NCBI RefSeq assembly: GCF_000304475.1
Contig: NC_018944.1
Coordinates: forward strand, 806,001 to 870,000
Reading direction: 5' to 3'
DNA: 64,000 nt
From: Kazachstania africana CBS 2517
Taxonomy: Eukaryota; Ascomycota; Saccharomycetes; Saccharomycetales; Saccharomycetaceae
A program made the position numbers and the translations under genes. Shown in pieces: positions 39,489-49,587 of this stretch; the first letter of the stretch is position 1; each line of letters starts with the position of its first letter. The notes under the pieces are model-generated. The model made no database searches. It had not been told where the DNA came from and saw only the letters and a program-made list of their open reading frames with translations.

Positions 39489-42400
39489 ATGTCATCTTCT
39501 GGAGCTGCTGATGTAGGCGAGACATCAGAAAAGAAGGAGGTGTTAGTACCTGCTGCGACTGGTAAAGTTCCAAACGACGCCGGTACTCAGAAAACAGAGA
39601 AAATAGCTAAGAAGGAAGACAAGAAGGACACTGCTGGAGCAGGTTCTGAGACTGCTAAAAAAAGGAAGAAGAAGTCAAAGGGTGATGCTACCGCTGCTGC
39701 TGCTGCTGCTGCTGCTGGTGAAAAAACTTCCTCCAATGATGCACAATCATCAACTCAAACTGCTTCTATCGAGGCTCCTGTAGAAAGGAAAAGAAGAAGA
39801 AAGTCAAGGCACCTAAAGCTGGCAACATCCGTAGATGCGAACTCTGCCTCTGAAGGTCCATCCAAGGACGACGGTGCCAAGAAGAAGAAGAAGAAAAAGA
39901 AGGTTAAGTCAGAGACTCAAGAAGAATCTGCCGTAAATGTTGAAGATGAAAAAGAATTGTCATCAGCTGTAGCGTCAGAAGAAGGTTCAAAGATAAGAAG
40001 AAGAAGAAGCAAGAAGGCTAAGAACGTTGAGACTTCTACTGAAGAAACATCAACTGAACAGCCTTCTGATGAGAAGATCGCTTCGGATGCACCTTCTAAG
40101 AAGAGCAAGAAAAACTCCAAGAAAGACAGCACAACTGTCGAAACAACGGTAGCCTCTAATGAAACCACAGAAAAGAAAAAGAAAAAGAAGACCACAAAGA
40201 AGGATGATGAATCCGCCAAGGTTGAAACATCTGGAAAAACGGCACAGGTTAATGGTGTGAACATTTCAACTGAAGTATTCGATTTAACTCATATTAAATC
40301 TGATGAAAAGGCTCCGGTTGAAATCGCTGAAGATTATAAGATTCATTCAAGAGTAGATTACGGTACTAAAGGTACTAAGGTAGATGTCTTGACCAATCAT
40401 GTTGTCATGGCTCTTGGTGACGATGTTACCGGTTCTCAACATTTCGAAAAAGATCCATGGTGGAAAGCTTCTTTCATTTACACATATCACATCGATTTCC
40501 ATCCTCCTGAAAGCAACCAAAAACCAGGTAGAGGCGGACCACCTCCGCCACCTCCTGCCTTATCTAAACCAAAGAAATACGAATTGATGGATGCTTTGTT
40601 TCATGAAGATGAAACATTGTATAAATACAAAGACCGTATAGCTTTCAATGGCGAAGAAACTTTATATTCACATATTCCATTAGAAGAATTCACTCTTTTC
40701 GACGGTTGTTGGGATGTTAGTAACAAACAAAAGAAAAACATATCAGTTGCTGACTTGAAAAATAATGACAAGGATGAAATAAATGAATTGACTTTTCAAA
40801 TTACGCTGAAATTTGTCGCAAAAATTGGTTTAGGTGATATTTATAAAGGTACTTTAGGAAAAAATCCAAGTGAACAGGAAAATAAGATGTCAGCGCCTGA
40901 AAAGACTGTCTTGCTCTCTTTATTAGGTGTCAAATTTATGCAAGCTCAAGACCCAGTGTTCCAAGTTCATGGTAATAAATTCTTTGTCTATAATAAAAAT
41001 GCCATTGCAATGCCTTTCCAACTAGGTGCTTATTTGATTCACGGTTTTGCCGTTTGCTTAAGGTACGCTTACGGTTCGGTATTACTGAACGTTGTTAACG
41101 TCACTCAACCGTTTTATAAGCACACCAAGTACTTACCAGGTCATCCAAAATTCGCCAATAATGAAAAGGAAGGTTACTCTTTAATGGATTGGATTCTTGA
41201 ATGTTATAATCAAACAGAAGGTAGTAGAAAGAATTCACCTCCAACTACCAAAGATTTAAATCTTTTTATTGAAAAAAACAGAGACATTAAAGATTTAATT
41301 AAGGGTCTTAAGGTTTACAGGCCTTATATCAACTACAGCATCAACCCAGATGGTACTTCAAAACCTCCAAGAAAGATGCAATCTAAAGGTATTGTTGGGT
41401 TTGTAAGAGAATCCGCTAATTCATTGAAATTCAAGGCATTACCTAGCGATATGGAAAATACTGCACCAAGAAAGGATGAAAAGGAAGTCATGATCTCTAC
41501 AAATGACTACTTCGCAAAGAAATACGGTATCAAGTTAAAATACCCTGATATTAAATTAGTCAGTTTAGGAGTTCATAACACAGTTCCAGCAGAATGTGTC
41601 ACAATAGTTCCAGGCCAAAGATTAAAGGGCAAAGTTTATGATGAAAAGACTTTCATTGATTTTGCCGCTTTAAGACCACAAGATAAGTTCAAAGCTATCA
41701 CAAATTTGGCTTTACCTGCCATCAAACGTGCCTTGAACAGTGATGAAGAAACCGTTAAAGGTCCACATGACTCTTCTTATAACTTTTTGAGAGTTCCTTC
41801 GAGAGTTATCGATGCGCCAGTAATACAATTCAAAAATTCTGTCATCGAGTATGTTGACAAACCATTCGGTAGTGCCGTAAAATCCTCTAAGGGTACTAAT
41901 GAGGAATCTAAAGGTAACTGGAATTTGAAGGGACATCAATTTATTAAAACATTAGAAGAAGAATTAACATTAAGAGCTGTCTATATCAATGACACTGACA
42001 GAGCACCGCCATTAAGTGTGATGGATGAGCTAAAAAATTCTTTGAAAAAGTTTGCTACAGATGTTAAACAAGTCGGTGTCAAGTTTGATCCATCACCAGC
42101 ACCAATTTTAATAAATAGTTTTGGTGGCCCTGTTAAAAAAATGTTTGGCGACGGCAGTCGTGGAGGTCGCGGTGGTCGTGGTGGTCGTGGTGGCGGTTCA
42201 CGTGGTGATCGTGGTCAAGTTGTTTATGAACTGAGTGAGGGCGAAGAAAAATTAAGTAATCTTCTCGAGAATGTTCCTCCAAAAAGTTACATTTTATTCA
42301 TTTTACACCGTGACAACAATTCAGATATATACAACAGGTCGAAGTACTTAGCTGATTTGAAATATGGTGTTATCAACTCTTGTGTTGTTTGGAATAAATT

Positions 42401-43379
42401 CAGAAGGAACAACACTGAGTATAACGTTAATGTCTCGATGAAGATGAATTTGAAGTTAGAAGGTATTAACCATTCTTTAAATACTGAAAGTATCAATTTC
42501 ATGAACGATGAAAAGACCGGCTTGCCCTTTATGGTCCTAGGTGCTGATGTTACGCATTATCCAGAAGAAGACCAAAATTCTATTTCGGCTTTAGTCGGTT
42601 CCTACGATGACCATTTTGCGCAGTTCCCAGGTTCCTACATGTTACAAAGTGGTCCTGGTGAAGAACTTATTTCCGGTATCGGTAACATGGTTCTTGAGAG
42701 ATTAAAGATATATCAGAGACATAACGATGGTAAATTACCTCCAAAGATTCTTTTCTATAGAGATGGTGTTTCCGAATCTCAATTTTCACAAATTGTACAA
42801 ACTGAAGTAAGAGGCTTAAAGGAAGCATTGAAGAAGCTTGGGTCAGCACTCCTAAACGGCACTAAATATAACCCACCTGTTACAACAATTGCTGTTGTGA
42901 AGAGAAATCAAACCAGATTTATGCCATTGGAAAAGAACGCCGTCGATGAAAAGGGTGAAACCGTCGCAGTACAATCTATGGGTAACGTTATGCCTGGTAC
43001 GGTTGTTGATCGTGGTATCACCTCTTCAGCGCACTTCGATTTCTTTATTCAATCGCAACAAGCACTCAAGGGTACCGGTGTTCCATGCCACTACTGGTGC
43101 ATCTACGATGAGAACCAATTTGATTCTGACTACTTGCAACGTGTTACACATGGTTTGTGTTATCTCTTCGGTAGATCAAGCACAAGTATCAAGGTTCTTT
43201 CTCCAATTTACTGCGCAGATTTGTTGTGTGAACGTGCTGCACAATTTTTCAGGGCAAATTTCATTCTAGCCAAGAGTGAACATGAAAAAACAAGAAAGAA
43301 CAAGAATGACGTGATATCAGAGGGCAAACTACTTCAAGCAATCAACGATAGGGTCAAGGATATCATGTACTATATTTGA
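39489..43379 (+). CDS. AGO1: Argonaute, RNAi effector nuclease
   Basis: 1296 residues, similar in size to other budding-yeast Argonautes. Residues 1-265 are Lys/Ser/Ala-rich and disordered, with poly-Ala and poly-Lys runs. The N and L1 regions follow, then PAZ (ending near 710 with NDYFAKKYGIKLKYP and VTIVPGQRLKG), an RGG-rich insert (about 885-910), MID and PIWI. The slicer residues look complete: Asp1020 in GADVTHY, the glutamate finger Glu1059 in GEELISG, Asp1092 in YRDGVS and Asp1244 in YCADLLCERA. This is the DEDD form reported for yeast Argonaute. It should bind Dicer-made siRNAs and cut matching transcripts. It lies between VMA6 and FPR4, where S. cerevisiae has RPL6B. A Dicer gene is not in this window. 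Confidence 0.97.
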   Translation: MSSSGAADVGETSEKKEVLVPAATGKVPNDAGTQKTEKIAKKEDKKDTAGAGSETAKKRKKKSKGDATAAAAAAAAGEKTSSNDAQSSTQTASIEAPVERKRRRKSRHLKLATSVDANSASEGPSKDDGAKKKKKKKKVKSETQEESAVNVEDEKELSSAVASEEGSKIRRRRSKKAKNVETSTEETSTEQPSDEKIASDAPSKKSKKNSKKDSTTVETTVASNETTEKKKKKKTTKKDDESAKVETSGKTAQVNGVNISTEVFDLTHIKSDEKAPVEIAEDYKIHSRVDYGTKGTKVDVLTNHVVMALGDDVTGSQHFEKDPWWKASFIYTYHIDFHPPESNQKPGRGGPPPPPPALSKPKKYELMDALFHEDETLYKYKDRIAFNGEETLYSHIPLEEFTLFDGCWDVSNKQKKNISVADLKNNDKDEINELTFQITLKFVAKIGLGDIYKGTLGKNPSEQENKMSAPEKTVLLSLLGVKFMQAQDPVFQVHGNKFFVYNKNAIAMPFQLGAYLIHGFAVCLRYAYGSVLLNVVNVTQPFYKHTKYLPGHPKFANNEKEGYSLMDWILECYNQTEGSRKNSPPTTKDLNLFIEKNRDIKDLIKGLKVYRPYINYSINPDGTSKPPRKMQSKGIVGFVRESANSLKFKALPSDMENTAPRKDEKEVMISTNDYFAKKYGIKLKYPDIKLVSLGVHNTVPAECVTIVPGQRLKGKVYDEKTFIDFAALRPQDKFKAITNLALPAIKRALNSDEETVKGPHDSSYNFLRVPSRVIDAPVIQFKNSVIEYVDKPFGSAVKSSKGTNEESKGNWNLKGHQFIKTLEEELTLRAVYINDTDRAPPLSVMDELKNSLKKFATDVKQVGVKFDPSPAPILINSFGGPVKKMFGDGSRGGRGGRGGRGGGSRGDRGQVVYELSEGEEKLSNLLENVPPKSYILFILHRDNNSDIYNRSKYLADLKYGVINSCVVWNKFRRNNTEYNVNVSMKMNLKLEGINHSLNTESINFMNDEKTGLPFMVLGADVTHYPEEDQNSISALVGSYDDHFAQFPGSYMLQSGPGEELISGIGNMVLERLKIYQRHNDGKLPPKILFYRDGVSESQFSQIVQTEVRGLKEALKKLGSALLNGTKYNPPVTTIAVVKRNQTRFMPLEKNAVDEKGETVAVQSMGNVMPGTVVDRGITSSAHFDFFIQSQQALKGTGVPCHYWCIYDENQFDSDYLQRVTHGLCYLFGRSSTSIKVLSPIYCADLLCERAAQFFRANFILAKSEHEKTRKNKNDVISEGKLLQAINDRVKDIMYYI
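39693..39716 (+). repeat. (GCT)8 trinucleotide run coding poly-Ala in AGO1
   Basis: Eight uninterrupted GCT codons give most of a nine-alanine run in the disordered N-terminus. Such pure runs vary in length between strains. Confidence 0.8.
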
Positions 43380-43737
43380 TACATCCTTGGTCTAATTGTT
43401 TCTTCGATTATATTCATTTTCGTTTATTCTCCCTCTAGCCAACTCTCTGTAATTTATCTTCCCTTCTAGCGAGGGCTGGCTGTATCAGCTTCTTCTATAT
43501 GTAAATTACCAGACCATATATGACTAGTGCTCTTGTTATCATTAGTCAACTCTTTAAAAAAACAGTATATTTCAAGATTATTACTCTTTATATAGGGCAT
43601 CTCATCTTCTTGTAGGGCTTTTCTTTTTCCATCGAAAATTTTTCAAATACATATAAAAATGAAAAATTTTCCTTTAGTTAATATATAAGATGCCCTTAAC
43701 AAGAAGGTTAGATATTAACAAGCATAAGTAAGCAACC
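43380..43737. promoter_or_regulatory. FPR4 promoter with PAC and paired RRPE motifs
   Basis: 358 bp. CTCATC at 43601-43606 is a PAC core (GATGAG on the other strand). GAAAATTTTTC (43634-43644) and GAAAAATTTTC (43661-43671) are RRPE-like motifs and exact reverse complements. PAC plus RRPE marks ribosome-biogenesis genes, which suits a nucleolar FKBP. An outer pair, GGGCATCT (43595-43602) and AGATGCCC (43688-43695), is also complementary. Confidence 0.55.
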
Positions 43738-44937
43738 ATGTCTGATATGTTACCATTAGCCACATACTCTTTGAACGTTCAACCATATGACCCTACTCCG
43801 GCCATTGGTTTAGACATGCCAGTTACTATTCGTATTACCATGGCTGCCATGGATCCTGAACCATTTGATGATGAAAAGAAGCCATCTACTTTAAGAATGA
43901 TCAAGAGAAACCCAAACTTTGAAGATCACGATCAAGACCACGAAGAAAGTTCTGAAGATGAAGAATCTGAAGAGTCTGAAGAAGAAGAAAAGGAGCCAAA
44001 GAAGAAGGCTGGCAAGAAGGAAGAATCCGACGATGATGAAGAAGAAGAAGAAGAAGAAGAATCTGACGACGAAGAAGGTGAAGACGATGAATTCGAAGAA
44101 TGTGTCTTGGCCACTTTATCTCCATCTACTTCTTTCCAACAAGTTCTAGACATCACAATTGCTCCAGAAGAAGAAGTTCAGTTTGTTGTTACTGGTTCTT
44201 ACACTGTTTCTCTAACCGGTAACTACGTCAAGCACCCATTTGACACTCCAATAGAAGAATTTGGAAGTGACAGTGAAGAAGAATACGATGACGAATTAGT
44301 TCAAGACGAATACCAAGACGAAGATGACGAAGAATTAAGTGACGAATTGGATGACTTAGAAGATGCCAGTGACATTGAAGGTCGCATTGAAGAATTAGTT
44401 TCTAAGGATGAAGCTAAGAAGAACAAAAACAAGAGAAAGCAAGAAGAACAACCAAAAGAACCAGCGCAAGCTAAGAAAGTAAAGAAAGAAACTAAGAAGG
44501 AAACTAAGAGTGAAGAACCAAAGAAGGAAGAAAACAAAAAGGCCAAAAAAGTAGAATTCAAGAAGGATTTAGAAGAAGGTCCAACCAAGAGCCAGAAACC
44601 AAAAGCCAAGGTCTTAGAAGGTGGTGTCATAGTTGAAGACCGTACTGTTGGTAAGGGTGCTTTAGCCAAGAGAGGCTCTAGAATCGGTATGAGATACATT
44701 GGTAAATTGAAGAACGGTAAAGTTTTCGACAAAAACACCAGTGGTAAGCCATTTGTCTTCAAATTAGGCCGTGGTGAAGTCATCAAGGGTTGGGATATTG
44801 GTGTTGCCGGTATGGCCGTCGGTGGTGAACGTAGAATCGTTATCCCAGCTCCATATGCCTATGGTAAGTCTGCCTTACCAGGTATCCCAGCTAACTCGGA
44901 ATTGACTTTTGATGTTAAATTAGTCTCCTTAAAATAG
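43738..44937 (+). CDS. FPR4: Nucleolar FK506-binding prolyl isomerase and histone chaperone (Fpr3/Fpr4)
   Basis: 399 residues. A nucleoplasmin-like N-terminal domain starts [21 protein letters not shown]. It is interrupted by acidic Glu/Asp tracts (about 65-120 and 180-220), followed by a Lys/Glu-rich basic segment (220-290) and a C-terminal FKBP domain (about 290-399) with [31 protein letters not shown] and [15 protein letters not shown]. It isomerises prolines, including on histone tails, and assists nucleosome assembly and rDNA silencing. S. cerevisiae has the duplicates FPR3 and FPR4; the HMG neighbour does not separate them, but the YLR44x context favours FPR4. Confidence 0.93.
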   Translation: MSDMLPLATYSLNVQPYDPTPAIGLDMPVTIRITMAAMDPEPFDDEKKPSTLRMIKRNPNFEDHDQDHEESSEDEESEESEEEEKEPKKKAGKKEESDDDEEEEEEEESDDEEGEDDEFEECVLATLSPSTSFQQVLDITIAPEEEVQFVVTGSYTVSLTGNYVKHPFDTPIEEFGSDSEEEYDDELVQDEYQDEDDEELSDELDDLEDASDIEGRIEELVSKDEAKKNKNKRKQEEQPKEPAQAKKVKKETKKETKSEEPKKEENKKAKKVEFKKDLEEGPTKSQKPKAKVLEGGVIVEDRTVGKGALAKRGSRIGMRYIGKLKNGKVFDKNTSGKPFVFKLGRGEVIKGWDIGVAGMAVGGERRIVIPAPYAYGKSALPGIPANSELTFDVKLVSLK

Positions 44938-45465
44938 TTTGCCTAGATTCAATTACATTAGTATGTATTTTAGTTATTTTGTAAGATATTATCTGTTACA
45001 ATCATTTCTTTCTTCTATATAAGATATTGGACTCGTTGAAAAGCGAAAAAGTATGGGAAGCATATGGTAAGTATTCTTATAAGCACTATTCAACGACTAA
45101 GTTGAGTGTGGTTTACTTGTGTTTTACCGCATAGTTGTTGGTTGTTGTAATATCAATTACTTTTTTTTCAGCTAAATGTATTGAGAGTGCGCTAGCAACT
45201 TTCAAGAAACTGAAGCATCATGAAATGTAGTTGAGAGCAGAAGAAGAAGAAAAGAAGAGCGTCTGTAACACCATATATATAGCAGTGACGGTCACAATTA
45301 CGCTTCTTATATACTACAATTGAAGCTAATTTGAAAATAAAGAGAGATCTGAGAAGCAAACTCGACTTTGGTTTTGTGAGCGTTTAAAGGGACCTAGTTG
45401 GTAAATACTATTTGTAGAAGTATTGCCTATTCACTTCATCTTTTCCAGTATTAGTTCTTCGTCAT
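44938..45465. other. FPR4-HMG intergenic region
   Basis: 528 bp holding the FPR4 3' end and the reductase promoter. A CATATATATAG TATA-like stretch lies near 45273. No gene or specific factor site is recognised. Confidence 0.4.
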
Positions 45466-48400
45466 ATGCGACAGCTAAGTGACATCTGCCAAAATGCAAT
45501 AAAACCAGCAGCAACTGTAGCGAAGCATTCCGCAAGACACCCTATCCACGTCATACTAACAGTTTTGTTCTTATCCTCGTTTGCCTATTTATCTATAATA
45601 CAGTCATACCTTATTGAATGGGAGATGGTTTTTAAAAATAAGATAAATACATATGAATTTGAAAAACTACATTTAATGGACGGTGCGACGCATTATTATC
45701 ATTCATCATCCTCGTCAGACGCTGGGAAGTGGAACGTTATTTTAGATTCTGAGATCGATAAAATCACCTTCTCAGAACATTACTATTTATATACTTTCAC
45801 ATTTTTAGATGAATTTGGAAATGCTTCCAACGACTGTTTGCCGGAAATTCCCAATGTCTTTCATGAAAGTCCTGGATCTAAATACGTTCTTTCTAAGGAA
45901 TTAAATTTGCCTCGTATCTTTTCTGATGAACATAATGTTAACTGGCACTTATCCTCTACTAAAGATTATTTTACAGAATTAAAACATAGGATATTATTTG
46001 TAATGAGGGACATTATGTCTTCTAATCATTTAGAGCAGACAGATCTAAGTATTATTGGTGGCAGTTACATCATACTGCTTTATACCTTTTTCTTACTTTT
46101 CAATGATATGAGGGAAGTTGGTTCTAACTTCTGGTTAGGTATAAGTACGGTAACAAACTCAATATGTGCTCTCTTTCTGGCTCTGTACACCATGAAGTAC
46201 TTTATCAAAACTACTGTACCCATTTTAAACTTACTAGAAGGCTTGCCGTATTTCGTAGTAATAATGGGGTTCAGAAATAAAGTAACATTGAGCGCGTATG
46301 TGTTAAAAAGGTTCGGTATCATTAACATTTCGAAAACTTTCACATCTGATAATGTTATTTACGAGGCATTCTCTAATGAGGGTATCCGTCTATTGAAAGA
46401 CTACCTCTTGGGGGGCCTTATATGTGCTGGATGTATGATTTGTCTCCCCAATTTTGAGTCACTGGTTAGCCTCTCTTTATTGACGGTACTTATTCTCTTC
46501 TATGATTTTCTCTTAACTATAACGTTTTATTCAGCTATACTATGTTTGAAAGTAGACATCAATACTATTCATAGAACAACTCTCATAAGAGAAACTCTGG
46601 AAGAGGAAGGCGTGGTAGCCCCTATAGAACTTTTGAATTCAAGTAAAGGAATCTCTACCAAGTCATATTTTAAGTCAAATACGGCAATCTCGATAGCGAA
46701 GGTGTTTGCCTTTTTGGTGCTAGTTGTCTTGAACTTATACACCATTAACTTCAATGTTGTCATCAATTCTATCAAATCAATTTATAGTGCCAAGCCGCAA
46801 GCAAATTTCCCAGAATTTATTCTAACTAAAAATTACTCGAGGATTCTCTCCAAAAATATACTTATATCGGTTATGCCTCCTCGTTATTATCAAAAGCAAG
46901 TGTTAAGTAACCCTGCAGAGAACGTCACAATAATGTTTTTGCGTTTCATTGGTACTGCAATTCAAGACAAGTTTATTAGCAAAGTAATCTTTATTGCATT
47001 AATCTTTAGCATTTCAACCAATGTTTATTTGCTGAATACTGCCAAGGTTCACACCAGGTACACTGTAACACAACTTTACACAAATGCCAAAAATAAGAAA
47101 GAAGACGTTTCAAAAAAAATGTCAAAGCTAACAAAAATTGACTCCATTACTACAAAAGCCCGCTATGAGAGCCCGACATTTTCTTTGCCATCAAGTAGCG
47201 ACGAAGATATAAGTGATACAAGTACACTGCCTTTCGAAAGGACTTTGGAAGAAACCGAACAAATGATGAAAGAGGGGCTATTAACAACCCTTCATGATAA
47301 TGAGATTGCAGATTTAGTTATAACGAAAAAATTGCCATTATATTCACTCGAAAAGGAACTTCATGATACAGAAAGAGCAGTCGTAATTCGCAGGAAGGTT
47401 ATATCAATAACTGCCAAAGCCCCAATCCTAGAGTCAGAAGGACTTCCTTATAGGAATTATGATTATGATAGGGTGATTGGTGCATGTTGTGAAAATGTTA
47501 TTGGTTACGTTCCTCTACCAGTGGGAGTTATAGGCCCTTTGGTCATCGATAATGTCAGTTACCATATACCGATGGCGACTACTGAAGGATGTCTCGTTGC
47601 GTCTGCCATGCGTGGCTGTAAGGCCATAAATGCAGGAGGTGGAACTATCACTGTACTTACCAGAGACGGTATGACTAGAGGACCTTGCGTTCGCTTTCCA
47701 TCTTTGATAAGGGCAGGCGCTTGTAAATTGTGGTTAGACTCCATTGAAGGATCAAACTTAATGAAAAATGCTTTCAACTCAACATCAAGATTTGCAAAGT
47801 TGCAACATATACAAACCACTATGGCTGGCGATCTATTATTTATTCGATTTAGGACGACAACTGGAGATGCCATGGGAATGAATATGATTTCCAAAGGTGT
47901 CGAATACTCTTTGAAGCAAATGGTGGAAGAATTCGGATGGTCTGATATGGAAATCGTCTCACTCTCCGGAAATTACTGTACTGATAAGAAATCTGCTGCA
48001 ATTAATTGGATTAATGGGAGAGGTAAGAGTGTAGTGGCAGAGGCCACCATCCCTAGTAATATTGTAAAAAGAGTCTTGAAATGTGACGTTAAACCGTTAG
48101 TTGAACTCAACATCTCCAAGAATCTCGTAGGTTCTGCCGTTGCTGGCTCCTTGGGAGGATTTAATGCACACGCTTCCAATATTGTTACAGCTTTATTTTT
48201 GGCAATAGGGCAAGATCCTGCGCAAAATATAGAAAGCTCCAATTGTATTACCATAATGAAGGAGACTAAAGAGGGGCATCTTAATGTTTCAGTTTCAATG
48301 CCTTCAATTGAAGTCGGTACGATAGGGGGAGGTACAATTTTAAGGCCACAATCTACAATGCTAGACCTTCTTGGAGTCCGTGGGCCACATCCTATTCATC

Positions 48401-48597
48401 CAGGTGAAAATGCAAGACAACTGGCGAAAATTGTCGCAAGTGCTGTCTTAGCAGGTGAGCTGTCTCTTTGTGCCGCTCTTGCTTCAGGACACCTTGTTCA
48501 AAGTCATATGAAGCATAATCGTACTAAAGATAATAGGATGGTTGATAGTCCTTTATCGGATGTCAATAGAAGCAAGGATGATATAGCTTCACGGTAA
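45466..48597 (+). CDS. HMG2: HMG-CoA reductase
   Basis: 1043 residues. The N-terminal half is membrane-bound, with one segment at about 27-45 and a cluster from about 190 to 360 that includes the sterol-sensing region, then further segments to about 530. A Ser/Thr/Lys-rich linker leads to the catalytic domain (about 620-1035). The expected catalytic residues are present: Glu707 in TTEGCLVAS, Lys841 in CTDKKSAAIN, Asp917 in GQDPAQN and His1014 in GHLVQSHM. It reduces HMG-CoA to mevalonate with NADPH in the ER, the rate-limiting step of sterol synthesis. S. cerevisiae has HMG1 and HMG2; the FPR4 neighbour matches YLR449-450, but the assignment to HMG2 is by position only. Confidence 0.95.
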   Translation: MRQLSDICQNAIKPAATVAKHSARHPIHVILTVLFLSSFAYLSIIQSYLIEWEMVFKNKINTYEFEKLHLMDGATHYYHSSSSSDAGKWNVILDSEIDKITFSEHYYLYTFTFLDEFGNASNDCLPEIPNVFHESPGSKYVLSKELNLPRIFSDEHNVNWHLSSTKDYFTELKHRILFVMRDIMSSNHLEQTDLSIIGGSYIILLYTFFLLFNDMREVGSNFWLGISTVTNSICALFLALYTMKYFIKTTVPILNLLEGLPYFVVIMGFRNKVTLSAYVLKRFGIINISKTFTSDNVIYEAFSNEGIRLLKDYLLGGLICAGCMICLPNFESLVSLSLLTVLILFYDFLLTITFYSAILCLKVDINTIHRTTLIRETLEEEGVVAPIELLNSSKGISTKSYFKSNTAISIAKVFAFLVLVVLNLYTINFNVVINSIKSIYSAKPQANFPEFILTKNYSRILSKNILISVMPPRYYQKQVLSNPAENVTIMFLRFIGTAIQDKFISKVIFIALIFSISTNVYLLNTAKVHTRYTVTQLYTNAKNKKEDVSKKMSKLTKIDSITTKARYESPTFSLPSSSDEDISDTSTLPFERTLEETEQMMKEGLLTTLHDNEIADLVITKKLPLYSLEKELHDTERAVVIRRKVISITAKAPILESEGLPYRNYDYDRVIGACCENVIGYVPLPVGVIGPLVIDNVSYHIPMATTEGCLVASAMRGCKAINAGGGTITVLTRDGMTRGPCVRFPSLIRAGACKLWLDSIEGSNLMKNAFNSTSRFAKLQHIQTTMAGDLLFIRFRTTTGDAMGMNMISKGVEYSLKQMVEEFGWSDMEIVSLSGNYCTDKKSAAINWINGRGKSVVAEATIPSNIVKRVLKCDVKPLVELNISKNLVGSAVAGSLGGFNAHASNIVTALFLAIGQDPAQNIESSNCITIMKETKEGHLNVSVSMPSIEVGTIGGGTILRPQSTMLDLLGVRGPHPIHPGENARQLAKIVASAVLAGELSLCAALASGHLVQSHMKHNRTKDNRMVDSPLSDVNRSKDDIASR

Positions 48598-49587
48598 TAT
48601 CTTTAAAGAGTTTTTTATTTATTCATGCATATGTATTAATGTATAGTGCTTCAAATTCAGCATTGCTTCGATTATTTTATCGTTTAGGTTGCAATTAGAT
48701 TTTTGGATCATACTAGAATGATGCGTACATGATGTTTCTTGGACGCCTTCCCAAATATAACGACATAATAACAAAAGATTAAAACGAAAACGATGTAAAA
48801 ATAGTAAATAGTCAGTATCAGCTAAGAATATGAACAGATAGAATAGAGTTTTCGATTTCATAGTCTCTTGAACTCCTTAGTTGAATCGAAGACCCTACGC
48901 TAAGAGTAGAAAGATTCAAAACAATATTTGGTCATAATATAAGTTACAATGACAGAATATGTATAGATAGAAACAGGAACAAGAAAAAGAGCATGCTTTG
49001 GATGAAGATAGCTATAGAATTGCAAAGGTCACAAAATTCGGAAGAATAGATAGAATAAAATTTATGTTTCTCCAGGCTTCTATATAGTTGAGAGAATAAG
49101 AATATATTCATTCTGGCGGATATTTTTGAAAGAAGTAATTTTAATATATTGAAGTAAACTCCTTCGCAAGCAACACTTATCACCACACTAGATTTAGCTC
49201 TTGGTCTAAGGTAGTTTTGCTATTTAAAATTCTTAATTAGAAGAAACGTGAGAAAAAACTTTCTTGAGCGAAAATCTTGAAATTCCACGACTAAGAAAGC
49301 TTAAATTTATCCAAGATCACTCACTGAATAAACAGTTAGGTTGTGTAGATGATGATGATGATGATACAGCTATAGAGGTCGAATATGAAGCAACAACCGT
49401 CGATGAAGAGAACCCAGCCATTAGGCTAGAAATTATAATCTTAACCAATATGGAAATGAATATAAGTTAAAATTACACAGCTAACGGGGGACTCCTATGA
49501 ACTCTTGTGGGATTTGGTAGTCCCCTTTCGAATATGGGTAAAAATGAAGAATCCTTACCACATACTGTCAGTGAAAAAAACACGAGA
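48598..49587. other. Convergent gap between HMG and VPS70; no supported gene
   Basis: 990 bp. Hydrophobic minus frames of 80 codons (48619-48861 and 48944-49186) have no family resemblance. A 68-codon plus frame (49264-49470) has no ATG start, although its composition is protein-like with an Asp run coded by GAT repeats. Synteny breaks here from the YLR44x-450 block to the YJR126-132 block. Confidence 0.4.
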
